The notes beneath the pieces are model-generated. The model saw only the letters and a list, made by a program, of their open reading frames with translations. It made no database searches and was not told the origin of the DNA. From NCBI GenBank assembly GCA_963740555.1, contig CAVUES010000012.1, forward strand, positions 1-64,000: DNA of 64,000 nt, read 5' to 3'. The position numbers and the translations under genes are program-made. Positions 16,895-23,977 of the stretch are shown piece by piece. Each line of letters starts with the position of its first letter. Within the stretch, counting starts at the first letter, position 1. This DNA is from Mayfieldus sp963740555 (lineage in GTDB: Bacteria; Actinomycetota; Thermoleophilia; Solirubrobacterales; 70-9).

Positions 16895-17788
16895 ATGGAG
16901 CAAGCGGTGGCTGATCGCGCCGGCCAGGGGCCAGCGGGCGGCACGGCGCGCCTGCTGATCTCCTGCCCCGATCAGCCGGGAATCGTCGCCGCCGCGTCGA
17001 GCTTCCTCTTCGAGCACGGCGCCAACATCGTCTCCTCCGATCAGCACTCAACAGATCCAGACGGGGGGCACTTCTTCATGCGCATGGAGTTCTCGACCGA
17101 GGCGCTCGATCTCGAAGGCAAGGACCTGGAGGCCGCCTTCCGCCTCCACGTCGCCGAGCGCTTCGACATGCGCTGGCGCATCTCCCATCCCGGAGAGCGC
17201 AAGCGGATGGCGATCCTCGCCTCACGCTACGACCACTGCCTGCTTGACCTCCTGTGGCGCTGGCGGCGCGGCGAGCTCGAGGCAGACGTGGTGCTGGTGG
17301 CCTCCAATCACCCCGATCTCGAGGACGACGTGCGTTCCTTCGACGTCGCCTACCACCACGTCCCCATGCCGCCCGACGGCAGGGCGCAGGCGGAGGAGCG
17401 CCTGCTCGAGCTGCTCGCCGGCAAGGTCGACCTCGTGGTCCTCGCCCGTTACATGCAGGTGCTATCGGGGGATTTCCTCGACCGGCTCGGGGCTCCCCTG
17501 ATCAACATCCACCACTCGTTCCTTCCCGCCTTCGTCGGCGAGAAGCCGTACCACCAGGCCCACCGGCGGGGAGTGAAGGTGATCGGCGCCACGGCGCATT
17601 ACGTGACCGAGGAGCTGGACGGGGGCCCGATCATCGCCCAGGACGTGGAGCGGGTCACGCACCGCGACACGGTAGAGGACCTGACACGCGTCGGCGAGGA
17701 CATCGAGCGCAATGTGCTGGCCCGCGCCGTCCGGCTTCACCTCGAGGACCGCGCGCTGGTCGACGGCGACCGGACCGTGGTCTTCTAG
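16895..17788 (+). CDS. purU: Formyltetrahydrofolate deformylase
   Basis: Protein of 297 aa with an N-terminal ACT domain (residues 17-95, LISCPDQPGIVAAASSFLF) and a C-terminal formyltransferase-fold hydrolase domain. The catalytic region INIHHSFLPAF and TAHYVTEELDGGPII supply the conserved Asn, His and Asp. It hydrolyses 10-formyl-THF to formate and THF, closing a disposal route for one-carbon units. ATG at 16895 directly follows an operator palindrome; an in-frame GTG at 16871 would add eight residues and is possible. Divergent from metF and the O-demethylase, it completes a ligM-metF-deformylase set. Confidence 0.93.
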   Translation: MEQAVADRAGQGPAGGTARLLISCPDQPGIVAAASSFLFEHGANIVSSDQHSTDPDGGHFFMRMEFSTEALDLEGKDLEAAFRLHVAERFDMRWRISHPGERKRMAILASRYDHCLLDLLWRWRRGELEADVVLVASNHPDLEDDVRSFDVAYHHVPMPPDGRAQAEERLLELLAGKVDLVVLARYMQVLSGDFLDRLGAPLINIHHSFLPAFVGEKPYHQAHRRGVKVIGATAHYVTEELDGGPIIAQDVERVTHRDTVEDLTRVGEDIERNVLARAVRLHLEDRALVDGDRTVVF

Positions 17789-17833
17789 GCGTCGCTGGCG
17801 TCAACGAAGCGCCCTGGGCGATCAGGGAATCAC

Positions 17834-17887
17834 TTGCGGCGGCTTCGCCGCCTGACATGCATGTGCCGCGACACCGTGTGTCGCGGC
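17834..17887 (+). repeat. Double-hairpin palindromic repeat, copy R2
   Basis: A 54-base copy of the R1 unit with the same first hairpin (GGCGGC/GCCGCC) and the same second stem (CCGCGACAC/GTGTCGCGG), but a CGT loop in place of TTT and a changed linker (GCATG). It lies between the convergent purU and extradiol dioxygenase genes, three bases from the dioxygenase stop, where it could act as a two-way terminator. Confidence 0.85.
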
Positions 17888-17889
17888 AT

Positions 17890-18837
17890 TTACTCCGCCG
17901 GCGTCCCGTAGGTGTGAAAGCTGGCGACGGTCTCGACGCCCCAGGCCTGGCCTCGGGCCCGTTCCGCCTCGGTCCAGACCACCGGCTCGGGGTCGGGGTC
18001 GTACATCAGGTAGCCGCCGGTCGTGACCTCGATGCGGTTGCCGCCCGGCTCGATGCCGTAGAGGAAGAAGCCCTGGGCGATCGCGTGCTTGGATGGGGCG
18101 AACTCGATCTCGACCAGATCCGAGTCCAGGAACAGGTCGGCGGCCCGCAGAACCTCTTCGCGAGTGTCGACCCAGAAGGCGAGATGGTGCAGCCGCCCGC
18201 GGGCCCGGTGGGCGTCGGCGACGTAGATCAGCTCGTGGGCGGCGATCGTGAGGCTGAGCCAGGCGCCTGACTCGGTGCCGTCGTCGAGCTCGATTCGCTC
18301 GTAGAGCCGCATCCCGAGCACCTCCTCGGCGAAGCGGCGGCTCGGCAGCACGTCCTCGGCCAGCAGGTTCACGTGGTCCAGCCGCTTCACCGCCGCGCCG
18401 CGGCCCAGGTAGCGCTGCGGCTGGTTGCGCAGCGCCGGCCGCAGAGCCTCCGGCGGCTCGTATTTCTCGGTCTCGAAATAGACCTCCATCGGGTGGCCGT
18501 CGGGGTCGGTGAACCGGTAGGCCGGCCCGTGGCCGAGGTCGCCGTCGATCCACCCGACGCCCAGTCCCGAAGCCTCGATCGCCGCGACGCGCTGCTCGAG
18601 CGCCTCCGTGCTCCAAGCCCTGAACGCCATGTGCCCGAGGCCGGCCTGCTCTGACTCGCTGAGCTTGAGGCTGTAACGCTGGTAGTCGCCGAAGCCGCGC
18701 AGGAAGACCGACTGCCCTTCGCTTGCCTCCTGCTCCATACCGAGGACGTCGATGAAGAAGCGCCGGCTCTCCTCGGCCTTTGGGGTGAGCAGCTCCGCGT
18801 GACCGATGTGGGCAAGGTCGCGGATCGGTTCCACCAT
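17890..18837 (-). CDS. Type I extradiol dioxygenase (catechol 2,3-dioxygenase-like)
   Basis: Two-module vicinal-oxygen-chelate dioxygenase of 315 aa, the normal length. Fe(II) ligands are predicted as H155 (RLDHVNLL), H217 or H218 (RLHHLAFW) and E270 (GNRIEV). The C-terminal signature FLYGIEPGGNRIE carries Y260, close to the family pattern. It should cleave the ring of a catechol next to the diol. It is the last gene of the GntR-led operon, with a TGATG overlap to the aldolase gene. Hydratase and aldolase neighbours resemble those of gallate/protocatechuate 4,5-cleavage, where the dioxygenase is normally of the unrelated type II (LigAB) fold, so the substrate may be a trihydroxy or carboxylated catechol. 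Confidence 0.87.
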   Translation of the reverse strand: MVEPIRDLAHIGHAELLTPKAEESRRFFIDVLGMEQEASEGQSVFLRGFGDYQRYSLKLSESEQAGLGHMAFRAWSTEALEQRVAAIEASGLGVGWIDGDLGHGPAYRFTDPDGHPMEVYFETEKYEPPEALRPALRNQPQRYLGRGAAVKRLDHVNLLAEDVLPSRRFAEEVLGMRLYERIELDDGTESGAWLSLTIAAHELIYVADAHRARGRLHHLAFWVDTREEVLRAADLFLDSDLVEIEFAPSKHAIAQGFFLYGIEPGGNRIEVTTGGYLMYDPDPEPVVWTEAERARGQAWGVETVASFHTYGTPAE

Positions 18838-19457
18838 CAGCCGCCCTCGACGATCTCGCGCAGCCCGTCGAGGTCGTAGGAGAGGGCGCCGCCCTCGAGC
18901 TTCTGGCGCTTGGCCCGCTCGCGCTCGGCGCGCTCGCGCGCCGCTGACAGCACGTCCTCGACCCCGGCCGCCTCGACGACCGCGGCACCGTCGGCGTCGA
19001 GCACCACCGCGTCCCCGAGCGAGATCCGGGCCCCGCCGACCTCGACCGGGTCGCCGATCGCTCCGACCGCCGACTTGTCCGCCCCGCGCACGCGAACCCA
19101 ACGCGCCCAGATCGGCAGCCCCAGCTCCCGCAGCTCCTCGGTATCGCGCACCGCCGCGTCGACGAGGATCGCCGCAACCCCGCGTTGCTTCGCCTGGGTC
19201 GCGAGCAGCTCGCCCACGAGGGCCACCGGCTCGGGCTCAGGCATCGTCAGCACCAGCACCTCCCCCGGCTGCGCCTCCGCCATCACCGCGTGCACCATCA
19301 GGTTGTCCGCCTGGCCGCAGCGGACGCTGCGGGCCGGGCCGGCGGCCCGCGAGCCGGGCAGCACCTGGATCAGGTCGACGTCGACCAGTCCCTGGCGGCC
19401 GCCGGCCTCGTAGACGGTCGCCGAGCCAAGGCGGGCGAGCTCGTCGTATGCACTCAC
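18837..19457 (-). CDS. RraA-family aldolase (4-carboxy-4-hydroxy-2-oxoadipate aldolase-like)
   Basis: Protein of 206 aa of the RraA/class II pyruvate aldolase family. The metal-site region GDAVVLDADGAAVVEAAGVEDVL and the loop VRCGQADNLMVHAVMAEAQPGEVLV are characteristic. In the gallate and protocatechuate meta-cleavage pathways the relative LigK/GalC splits 4-carboxy-4-hydroxy-2-oxoadipate into pyruvate and oxaloacetate. The position between a GalB-like hydratase and an extradiol dioxygenase supports this rather than RNase E inhibition. Start ATG at 19457, 4-base overlap with the upstream gene. Confidence 0.83.
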   Translation of the reverse strand: MSAYDELARLGSATVYEAGGRQGLVDVDLIQVLPGSRAAGPARSVRCGQADNLMVHAVMAEAQPGEVLVLTMPEPEPVALVGELLATQAKQRGVAAILVDAAVRDTEELRELGLPIWARWVRVRGADKSAVGAIGDPVEVGGARISLGDAVVLDADGAAVVEAAGVEDVLSAARERAERERAKRQKLEGGALSYDLDGLREIVEGG

Positions 19458-20167
19458 AGTTCAGCCACCGCCTGCGGGATCACCCGCTGGAAGGCCTCGG
19501 CGTAGCGGATCTCCTGGTTGCCGCTCGCCCGCCGGGCGTGGTTGCCGCGCTGCTCGGCGCGCTGGTCGTAGTAGGTCTGCAGGTACTTCTGCGACTTCAT
19601 CTCCGCCATCGCGGCGCGCTTGCGCTCGATCACGGCGGTGATGTCGACGAAGGTCGTGGGAGTGAAGTCGCAGAGCTCGGGCTGGTGCGGCTCGAAGAGG
19701 AAGAGCTCCGGCGGTGCCACGGTCTCAAAGGCGCTCTTCACCCCGGCGCCGGCGGCAAGCGCGCGGGCTCGCTCGACCGCCCGGAAGGCCACCGGATGGT
19801 CGGGGTTGAACGGGTCGCGGCCGGTGTGGGTGACGATCGCGTCGGGCGCCAGCTCGCGGATCGCGTCGACCAGCCTGGTCAGTGCCTCGGCCTCCACTTC
19901 GAGCGGGTAGTCGCCGAGGTCGAGGCAGCGGAACTCCGCCCCGAGCGCCGCCGCCGCGCGCTCTGCTTCCTCATGCCTGATCTTCTTCACGTTTTCGATC
20001 GTCTGGCCCTCCTGCTTCCAGAGCTCTCCCGATTCGCCCTGCTCTCCATAGGAGAGGGCTATGACGCTCGCTCGCCCACCAAGCTCGGCGGCGACGGCGA
20101 GCGCCCCGCCTGAGCGCCAGACGAAGTCGGCGGCGTGGGCGCCGATCGCAAGAAGGTGGCGGCTCAT
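19454..20167 (-). CDS. GalB-like 4-oxalomesaconate hydratase (PIG-L fold)
   Basis: Protein of 237 aa of the PIG-L/LmbE fold. The N terminus GAHAADFVWRSGGALA (9-24) has the HxxD zinc motif in the HAADFVWR form seen in Pseudomonas putida GalB, not the HPDD form of deacetylases. Other matches to GalB are SYGEQGESGELWKQ, the LGDYPL segment, LFLFEPHQPE and QRGNHARR. GalB hydrates 4-oxalomesaconate to 4-carboxy-4-hydroxy-2-oxoadipate. The aldolase for that product is the next gene. Start ATG at 20167, overlapping the DUF6282 stop by 4 bases. Confidence 0.85.
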   Translation of the reverse strand: MSRHLLAIGAHAADFVWRSGGALAVAAELGGRASVIALSYGEQGESGELWKQEGQTIENVKKIRHEEAERAAAALGAEFRCLDLGDYPLEVEAEALTRLVDAIRELAPDAIVTHTGRDPFNPDHPVAFRAVERARALAAGAGVKSAFETVAPPELFLFEPHQPELCDFTPTTFVDITAVIERKRAAMAEMKSQKYLQTYYDQRAEQRGNHARRASGNQEIRYAEAFQRVIPQAVAEL

Positions 20168-21087
20168 CGCACCTCGGCACCGGCTTTCGCCAGCCTGGCG
20201 CTGTTGTCAACCGCCATCGTCCGCACCTCGTCCTCGCCGAACCCAGCGCCCAGGAGGCGCTCCGCCATCAGCGCCATCCCGTCCTCGACCGGCGGGTTGG
20301 CCACCTGACCGAGGTCGGTCGAGAGCAGCGTGCGCTCCGGCCCGACCGCGCGCACGCCCTCGATCCACTGCTCCCAGGAGCACTTGCCAGTGTGAGGGGT
20401 GGTGAAGCAGCGCTCGATCAGCGCCCCGCGATCGGCCAGCTCGACCTGCTGCTCGATCGAGATCGCCTGGGCCGGATAGTCGGGGTGGGTGACGACGATC
20501 TCCGCGACCCCCGCCTCCCGCGCCGCATCGACGACCGCGAAGGTCGCGCCAGCGTCGAGATGGCCGGTCGCGAGGACCATGCCATAGCGGGCGACGGTGG
20601 CGAGCACGGCGCGAGTCGCCGGCAGGACCTCGCCGTCATCGTCGACCGCCGCCACCGGCTCGACCTCGATTCCGTGCTCTCGAAGCTCGTGCTGAAGCGC
20701 CGCCCAGACCGGGACCTTGTCTCCCGGCCGCGGGGCGCGGCGGCCGGCGGTCTCGTTGGGTGAGTCGACGGTCGGCATCCAAACGATTCGCGCGCCCTCG
20801 CGCCCGGCGATGTCGACGGCGAGCGGGTTGATGCCGCCGACCGCGCGGTTCAGCGCCAATGCCCCCATCGCCGTGATCCCGGGCACGGCGGCGCTGACGA
20901 CGGCGGCGCGCTCGGCGGTCGACCCGTAGTGCGACTTGAGCACGAAGCCGCGCAGCCCCACCTCTTCGAACCGGTGGGCCAGGCCGAGGTCGTCGATGCG
21001 GCGCTCGACCACGTCCGGGGAGATGTGCACGTGGAGGTCGAATGCGCCCCGCACCAGCTCGCGCGACTCCCGGGAGGGCTCACTCAT
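20164..21087 (-). CDS. DUF6282-family amidohydrolase-like protein
   Basis: Protein of 307 aa with metal-hydrolase features: FDLHVHISPD near residues 16-25 (H19, H21), VLATGHLDAGATFAVVD with a histidine, VVTHPDY and STDLGQVANPPVEDG with an acidic residue near the C terminus. This arrangement fits a TIM-barrel amidohydrolase; the family has no established activity that I know of. In the meta-cleavage operon it could do the job of a 2-pyrone-4,6-dicarboxylate hydrolase or an isomerase/hydrolase of the ring-cleavage product. ATG at 21087 overlaps the upstream stop by 4 bases. Confidence 0.72.
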   Translation of the reverse strand: MSEPSRESRELVRGAFDLHVHISPDVVERRIDDLGLAHRFEEVGLRGFVLKSHYGSTAERAAVVSAAVPGITAMGALALNRAVGGINPLAVDIAGREGARIVWMPTVDSPNETAGRRAPRPGDKVPVWAALQHELREHGIEVEPVAAVDDDGEVLPATRAVLATVARYGMVLATGHLDAGATFAVVDAAREAGVAEIVVTHPDYPAQAISIEQQVELADRGALIERCFTTPHTGKCSWEQWIEGVRAVGPERTLLSTDLGQVANPPVEDGMALMAERLLGAGFGEDEVRTMAVDNSARLAKAGAEVR

Positions 21088-21866
21088 CGTTCGCCGCCAC
21101 CGTCGCCGGCCAGCGAGCGCAGCCACTGCTCCGTGGCGGCGGCGATTCTCGCTGGCACCTGCAGCTCATCGAGCATCGCCACGGCCGCCGCCATCTCCTC
21201 GCCGCGCCGCGCCGCGTGGCGCCGGCTTCCGTCGACAAGGCGTCGCAGAAGCTGTTCGTCGGCCTCGGTCAGGGTGCGCTCGATCTCCCCGTAGAGCCAT
21301 TCCTCGCAGCCTAGGCGCTGCGCGGCGGCGAGCGCCTCCCCGACCGAGGCCGCGAGCCCTTTGGCGAAGACGCTTCGCGCCAGCTTCCGCGCCGCCGCCT
21401 CGCCGGGCTCGGCGCCCACGACTGTGACCGGCATTCCCAGGTCGCCGAGCAGCTCGGCGAATCGTGCGGCCCCGGGGCCGGATGCGAGCGCCGGGGTCTG
21501 CAGGCCGCGCCGCGGCACCGGCCCCATCAACGCCACGTCGACGAAGCTGCCACCCGCCGCCGCAACGAGCTCGGCCACCTCCCTCTTTACGCCGGGCGCC
21601 GCGGTATTGAGATCCGCGAAGAGGACTCCTCCGGCGAGCGCCGCGGCTACGGAGGCCGCGGCGCTCGCTGCCGCCTCGCCCGAGTTGATGCTCAGCACTG
21701 CATCGGAACCTCGCGCCGCCTCGTCCGGCGACGCCGTTTTCTTCACGCCGTCGAGGTCATCGCTCGTCTTCGGGTCGTAGCCGCGCACCCCCACGCCGGC
21801 GGCGGCGAGGTCGAGCGCAATCGCCGCGCCGGCCTCGCCGAGCCCGAGGACGGCTACCCGGGTCAG
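21084..21866 (-). CDS. NAD(P)-dependent oxidoreductase (NAD_binding_2 / DUF1932)
   Basis: Protein of about 260 aa with an N-terminal Rossmann motif VAVLGLGEAGAAIALDLA and a C-terminal DUF1932-type helical domain (SVFAKGLAASVGEALAAAQRLG). The family relates to 3-hydroxyisobutyrate and 6-phosphogluconate dehydrogenases. No ATG, GTG or TTG is suitably placed; CTG at 21866 overlaps the preceding stop as CTGA, exactly like the ATGA/GTGA/TTGA overlaps nearby, and gives four residues before the first strand. The next GTG would delete the nucleotide fold. It may oxidise a ring-cleavage intermediate, filling the place of LigC, but that is inferred only from context. Confidence 0.75.
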   Translation of the reverse strand: MTRVAVLGLGEAGAAIALDLAAAGVGVRGYDPKTSDDLDGVKKTASPDEAARGSDAVLSINSGEAAASAAASVAAALAGGVLFADLNTAAPGVKREVAELVAAAGGSFVDVALMGPVPRRGLQTPALASGPGAARFAELLGDLGMPVTVVGAEPGEAAARKLARSVFAKGLAASVGEALAAAQRLGCEEWLYGEIERTLTEADEQLLRRLVDGSRRHAARRGEEMAAAVAMLDELQVPARIAAATEQWLRSLAGDGGGER

Positions 21867-22963
21867 CCCCAGACCTCGTGCGCCACCTCTCCGAGCAACT
21901 CGAGCTTGGCGCGCTGATCGTCGAAGGTCACCAGGTTGCCCGGCAGGGTCGAGGCGAAGCCGCACTGCGGGCTCAGCCCGAGGCGCTCGAGCGGGACGTA
22001 CTCGGATGCCTCCTCGATGCGGCTCTTGAGCTGCTCGGCGTCCTCCAGCTCGGGCTCCTTGGTCGTGATCAGGCCGAGGACGACGGACTTGTCCTCCGGC
22101 ACGAAGCGCAGCGGCTCGAAGTTGCCCGCCCGCGGAGAGTCGTATTCGGCGAAGATCCGGTCGCAGGCGAGGTCGTTGAAGAGCTGCTCGGCGATCGCGT
22201 CGTAGCCGCCCTCCACCGACCACATCGAGCGGTGGTTTCCGCGGCACAGGTGCACCGCCCAGGTGACGCCGGGGAAGGCCTCGATCAGCTGGTTGTCGCG
22301 CTCGATCATCTGCCCGAGCCAGGTCTCGGTGTCGAGCCCGAGGTTGCGCAGGTTCTCCTGCCCTTCCTCGCTGACGAGGTGCGTGTAGCGCGGGGAGTCG
22401 AGCTGGAAGTACTCGCATCCCGCCTCGACGGTCTCGCCGACGATCTGCTTCATCAGCTCGATCACCTCGTCCATATAAGCCTCGCGGTCGGGATAGACCT
22501 TGTCCGAGTAGCCGGGCACCCAGAGGACGCTGGCGTAGGTCATGCCGGCGAGCGTCGCCTTCGCCGGCCGGTCGCTGTTGGCGGTCACGAACTCGTACTC
22601 CTGCAGCGGCAGGTTCTTGCGGACCCCGAGCTTCTCGGTGACCGCGGGCAGCTTCGGCGGCGGGCCGGAGGGCACCTCCTCGGACCCGTGGAACATCACC
22701 GGGGCGGGGACTTCGGGGTTGTAGCCGGAGAGGCTCGCGGTCAGCGGGTCGAACCAGAACCTGCGCCGCACCTCGCCATCGGTGAGCACCTCGATCCCGC
22801 ACGCCTCCTGGAGGGCGATGTTCCGCTTGCCCTCCTCCTCCTGCAGCTCGTTGAGCTCCTCCTGCGCGATCTCGCCCCGCTCGTCGCGCTCCATCGCCTG
22901 CTTGAGGTCGTCGTGACGCAGGAGGCTCCCAACCACCTCGCAGTGAAAGCCATTAGCGGACAT
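21863..22963 (-). CDS. MetE C-terminal-like cobalamin-independent methyltransferase
   Basis: Protein of 366 aa equivalent to the catalytic C-terminal half of MetE, with no N-terminal half. Zinc ligands can be seen as H238 and C240 (AVHLCRGN), E273 (FAEYD) and C334 (LSPQCGF). A methyl transfer to homocysteine or another thiol, with a folate or methylated substrate as donor, is likely. The ATG at 22963 follows an excellent AGGAGG site. It is the second gene of the GntR-led operon, 23 bases after gntR. Single-domain MetE relatives accept varied methyl donors, so it may draw methyl groups from the O-demethylation route. Confidence 0.8.
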   Translation of the reverse strand: MSANGFHCEVVGSLLRHDDLKQAMERDERGEIAQEELNELQEEEGKRNIALQEACGIEVLTDGEVRRRFWFDPLTASLSGYNPEVPAPVMFHGSEEVPSGPPPKLPAVTEKLGVRKNLPLQEYEFVTANSDRPAKATLAGMTYASVLWVPGYSDKVYPDREAYMDEVIELMKQIVGETVEAGCEYFQLDSPRYTHLVSEEGQENLRNLGLDTETWLGQMIERDNQLIEAFPGVTWAVHLCRGNHRSMWSVEGGYDAIAEQLFNDLACDRIFAEYDSPRAGNFEPLRFVPEDKSVVLGLITTKEPELEDAEQLKSRIEEASEYVPLERLGLSPQCGFASTLPGNLVTFDDQRAKLELLGEVAHEVWG

Positions 22964-22986
22964 TCGCAGCTCCTCCTTTGCTTGCT

Positions 22987-23781
22987 TCAGGTTGTCGGCG
23001 CCTCGTCGGCGCTGGCCTGCGCCTCATCGGCTTGCGGTCGCTGAGCCCCCGGCAATCTGATCAGCGAGGCTCCGGGCACGCGATCGAGCACGTCACGGTT
23101 CGCCAGCACGATGTCGAGATTTCGCTTCGCGATCCGCGCGTGCTCGCGCGCGACGCCGTCGGCTCGAGCGCCCTCCCGATTCTCGATCGCCTCCACCAGG
23201 GCGCGGTGGTGGCTCTGTGCGACCACCAGGATCTCCCGCGATTCCGGCAGTTCCGCTTGCGCCAGCACGAGGGCGCTCGGCCCGGCGAATGGGAGCGAGA
23301 CGACCCCCTCGAGCGTTCGCTCCAGCACCGGGCTGCGCGCCGCCCGCAGGAAGAGCCCGTGGAGGCGGAGGTTGAGGTCGAGGTAGGTGACGAAGGAGTC
23401 GTAGTCGGCCCGGTGCACAACCTTTTCCAGCTGATCGATGCACTCCTGCATGGCCGAGAGCTGGCGCCGATTGACCCCTCGCTCGGCGGCCAACCGCACC
23501 GCTGTGCCCTCGAGCACACCGCGCACCTCGATCGCATCGTCGATGTCCTTCTTCGTGAACTCGCGCACCGCGTAGCCGCCCCCCGAAAGCTGCTCGAGCA
23601 GGCCCTCGTGCTCGAGGTTCGCGAGCGCCAGCCGCAGCGGGGTCCTCGAGACTCCGAGGCGCTCGACCAGCGGCAACTCGGACATCCGGCTCCCGGCGGG
23701 AAACTCACCGTTCAGGATCAGTTCCCGCAGTCGCAGAAGCGCCTGCGTCGACTGGGAGTTGCGATCGGCCTTGGCGCTCAA
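22987..23781 (-). CDS. GntR-family transcriptional regulator with FCD domain
   Basis: Protein of 264 aa. A winged helix at residues 12-75 contains the recognition region RMSELPLVERLGVSRTPLRLAL. The FCD effector domain follows, with a likely metal site at D135, H141, H191/H192 and H214. Members usually repress catabolic operons and release DNA on binding an organic acid. It is first in the operon of meta-cleavage genes and divergent from the ABC transporter. A palindrome TTGTATGCAA (23829-23838) lies 48 bases upstream, so autoregulation is likely. The same motif in three other promoters makes it the candidate master regulator of the island. Confidence 0.9.
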   Translation of the reverse strand: MSAKADRNSQSTQALLRLRELILNGEFPAGSRMSELPLVERLGVSRTPLRLALANLEHEGLLEQLSGGGYAVREFTKKDIDDAIEVRGVLEGTAVRLAAERGVNRRQLSAMQECIDQLEKVVHRADYDSFVTYLDLNLRLHGLFLRAARSPVLERTLEGVVSLPFAGPSALVLAQAELPESREILVVAQSHHRALVEAIENREGARADGVAREHARIAKRNLDIVLANRDVLDRVPGASLIRLPGAQRPQADEAQASADEAPTT

Positions 23782-23977
23782 GTGTTCCTCATCCGCGCAC
23801 GCTCAGGAGAGCCTACGGTCAGAGCCGATTGTATGCAACTGCGCCAGCGCCGAGCCGAGTACACGCATTTGGCGCGCAATTCTCGGACCGGTGGGCATAA
23901 ATTTTCGCTTGCCCTGTATGCAGCAAATGGGTTAGGATCGCGCCGCAGCGTCTGACTGGAGAGACGGAAGAGGAGGA
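23782..23977. promoter_or_regulatory. Divergent promoter with operators (gntR operon / ABC transporter)
   Basis: Palindromes TTGTATGCAA (23829-23838) and CTGTATGCAG (23914-23923) lie in this gap. The second falls inside a plausible promoter for the transporter: TTGCCC at 23909-23914 and TAGGAT at 23933-23938, spaced 18 bases, so a bound regulator would block it. Both sites carry G in place of A at position 7 of the TTGTATACAA form, which keeps partial symmetry. Confidence 0.7.

Noticed and set aside
18837..19457. Annotation as ribonuclease E inhibitor RraA
   Set aside because: The fold is shared, but the operon with GalB-like hydratase and extradiol dioxygenase makes the aldolase function far more likely.
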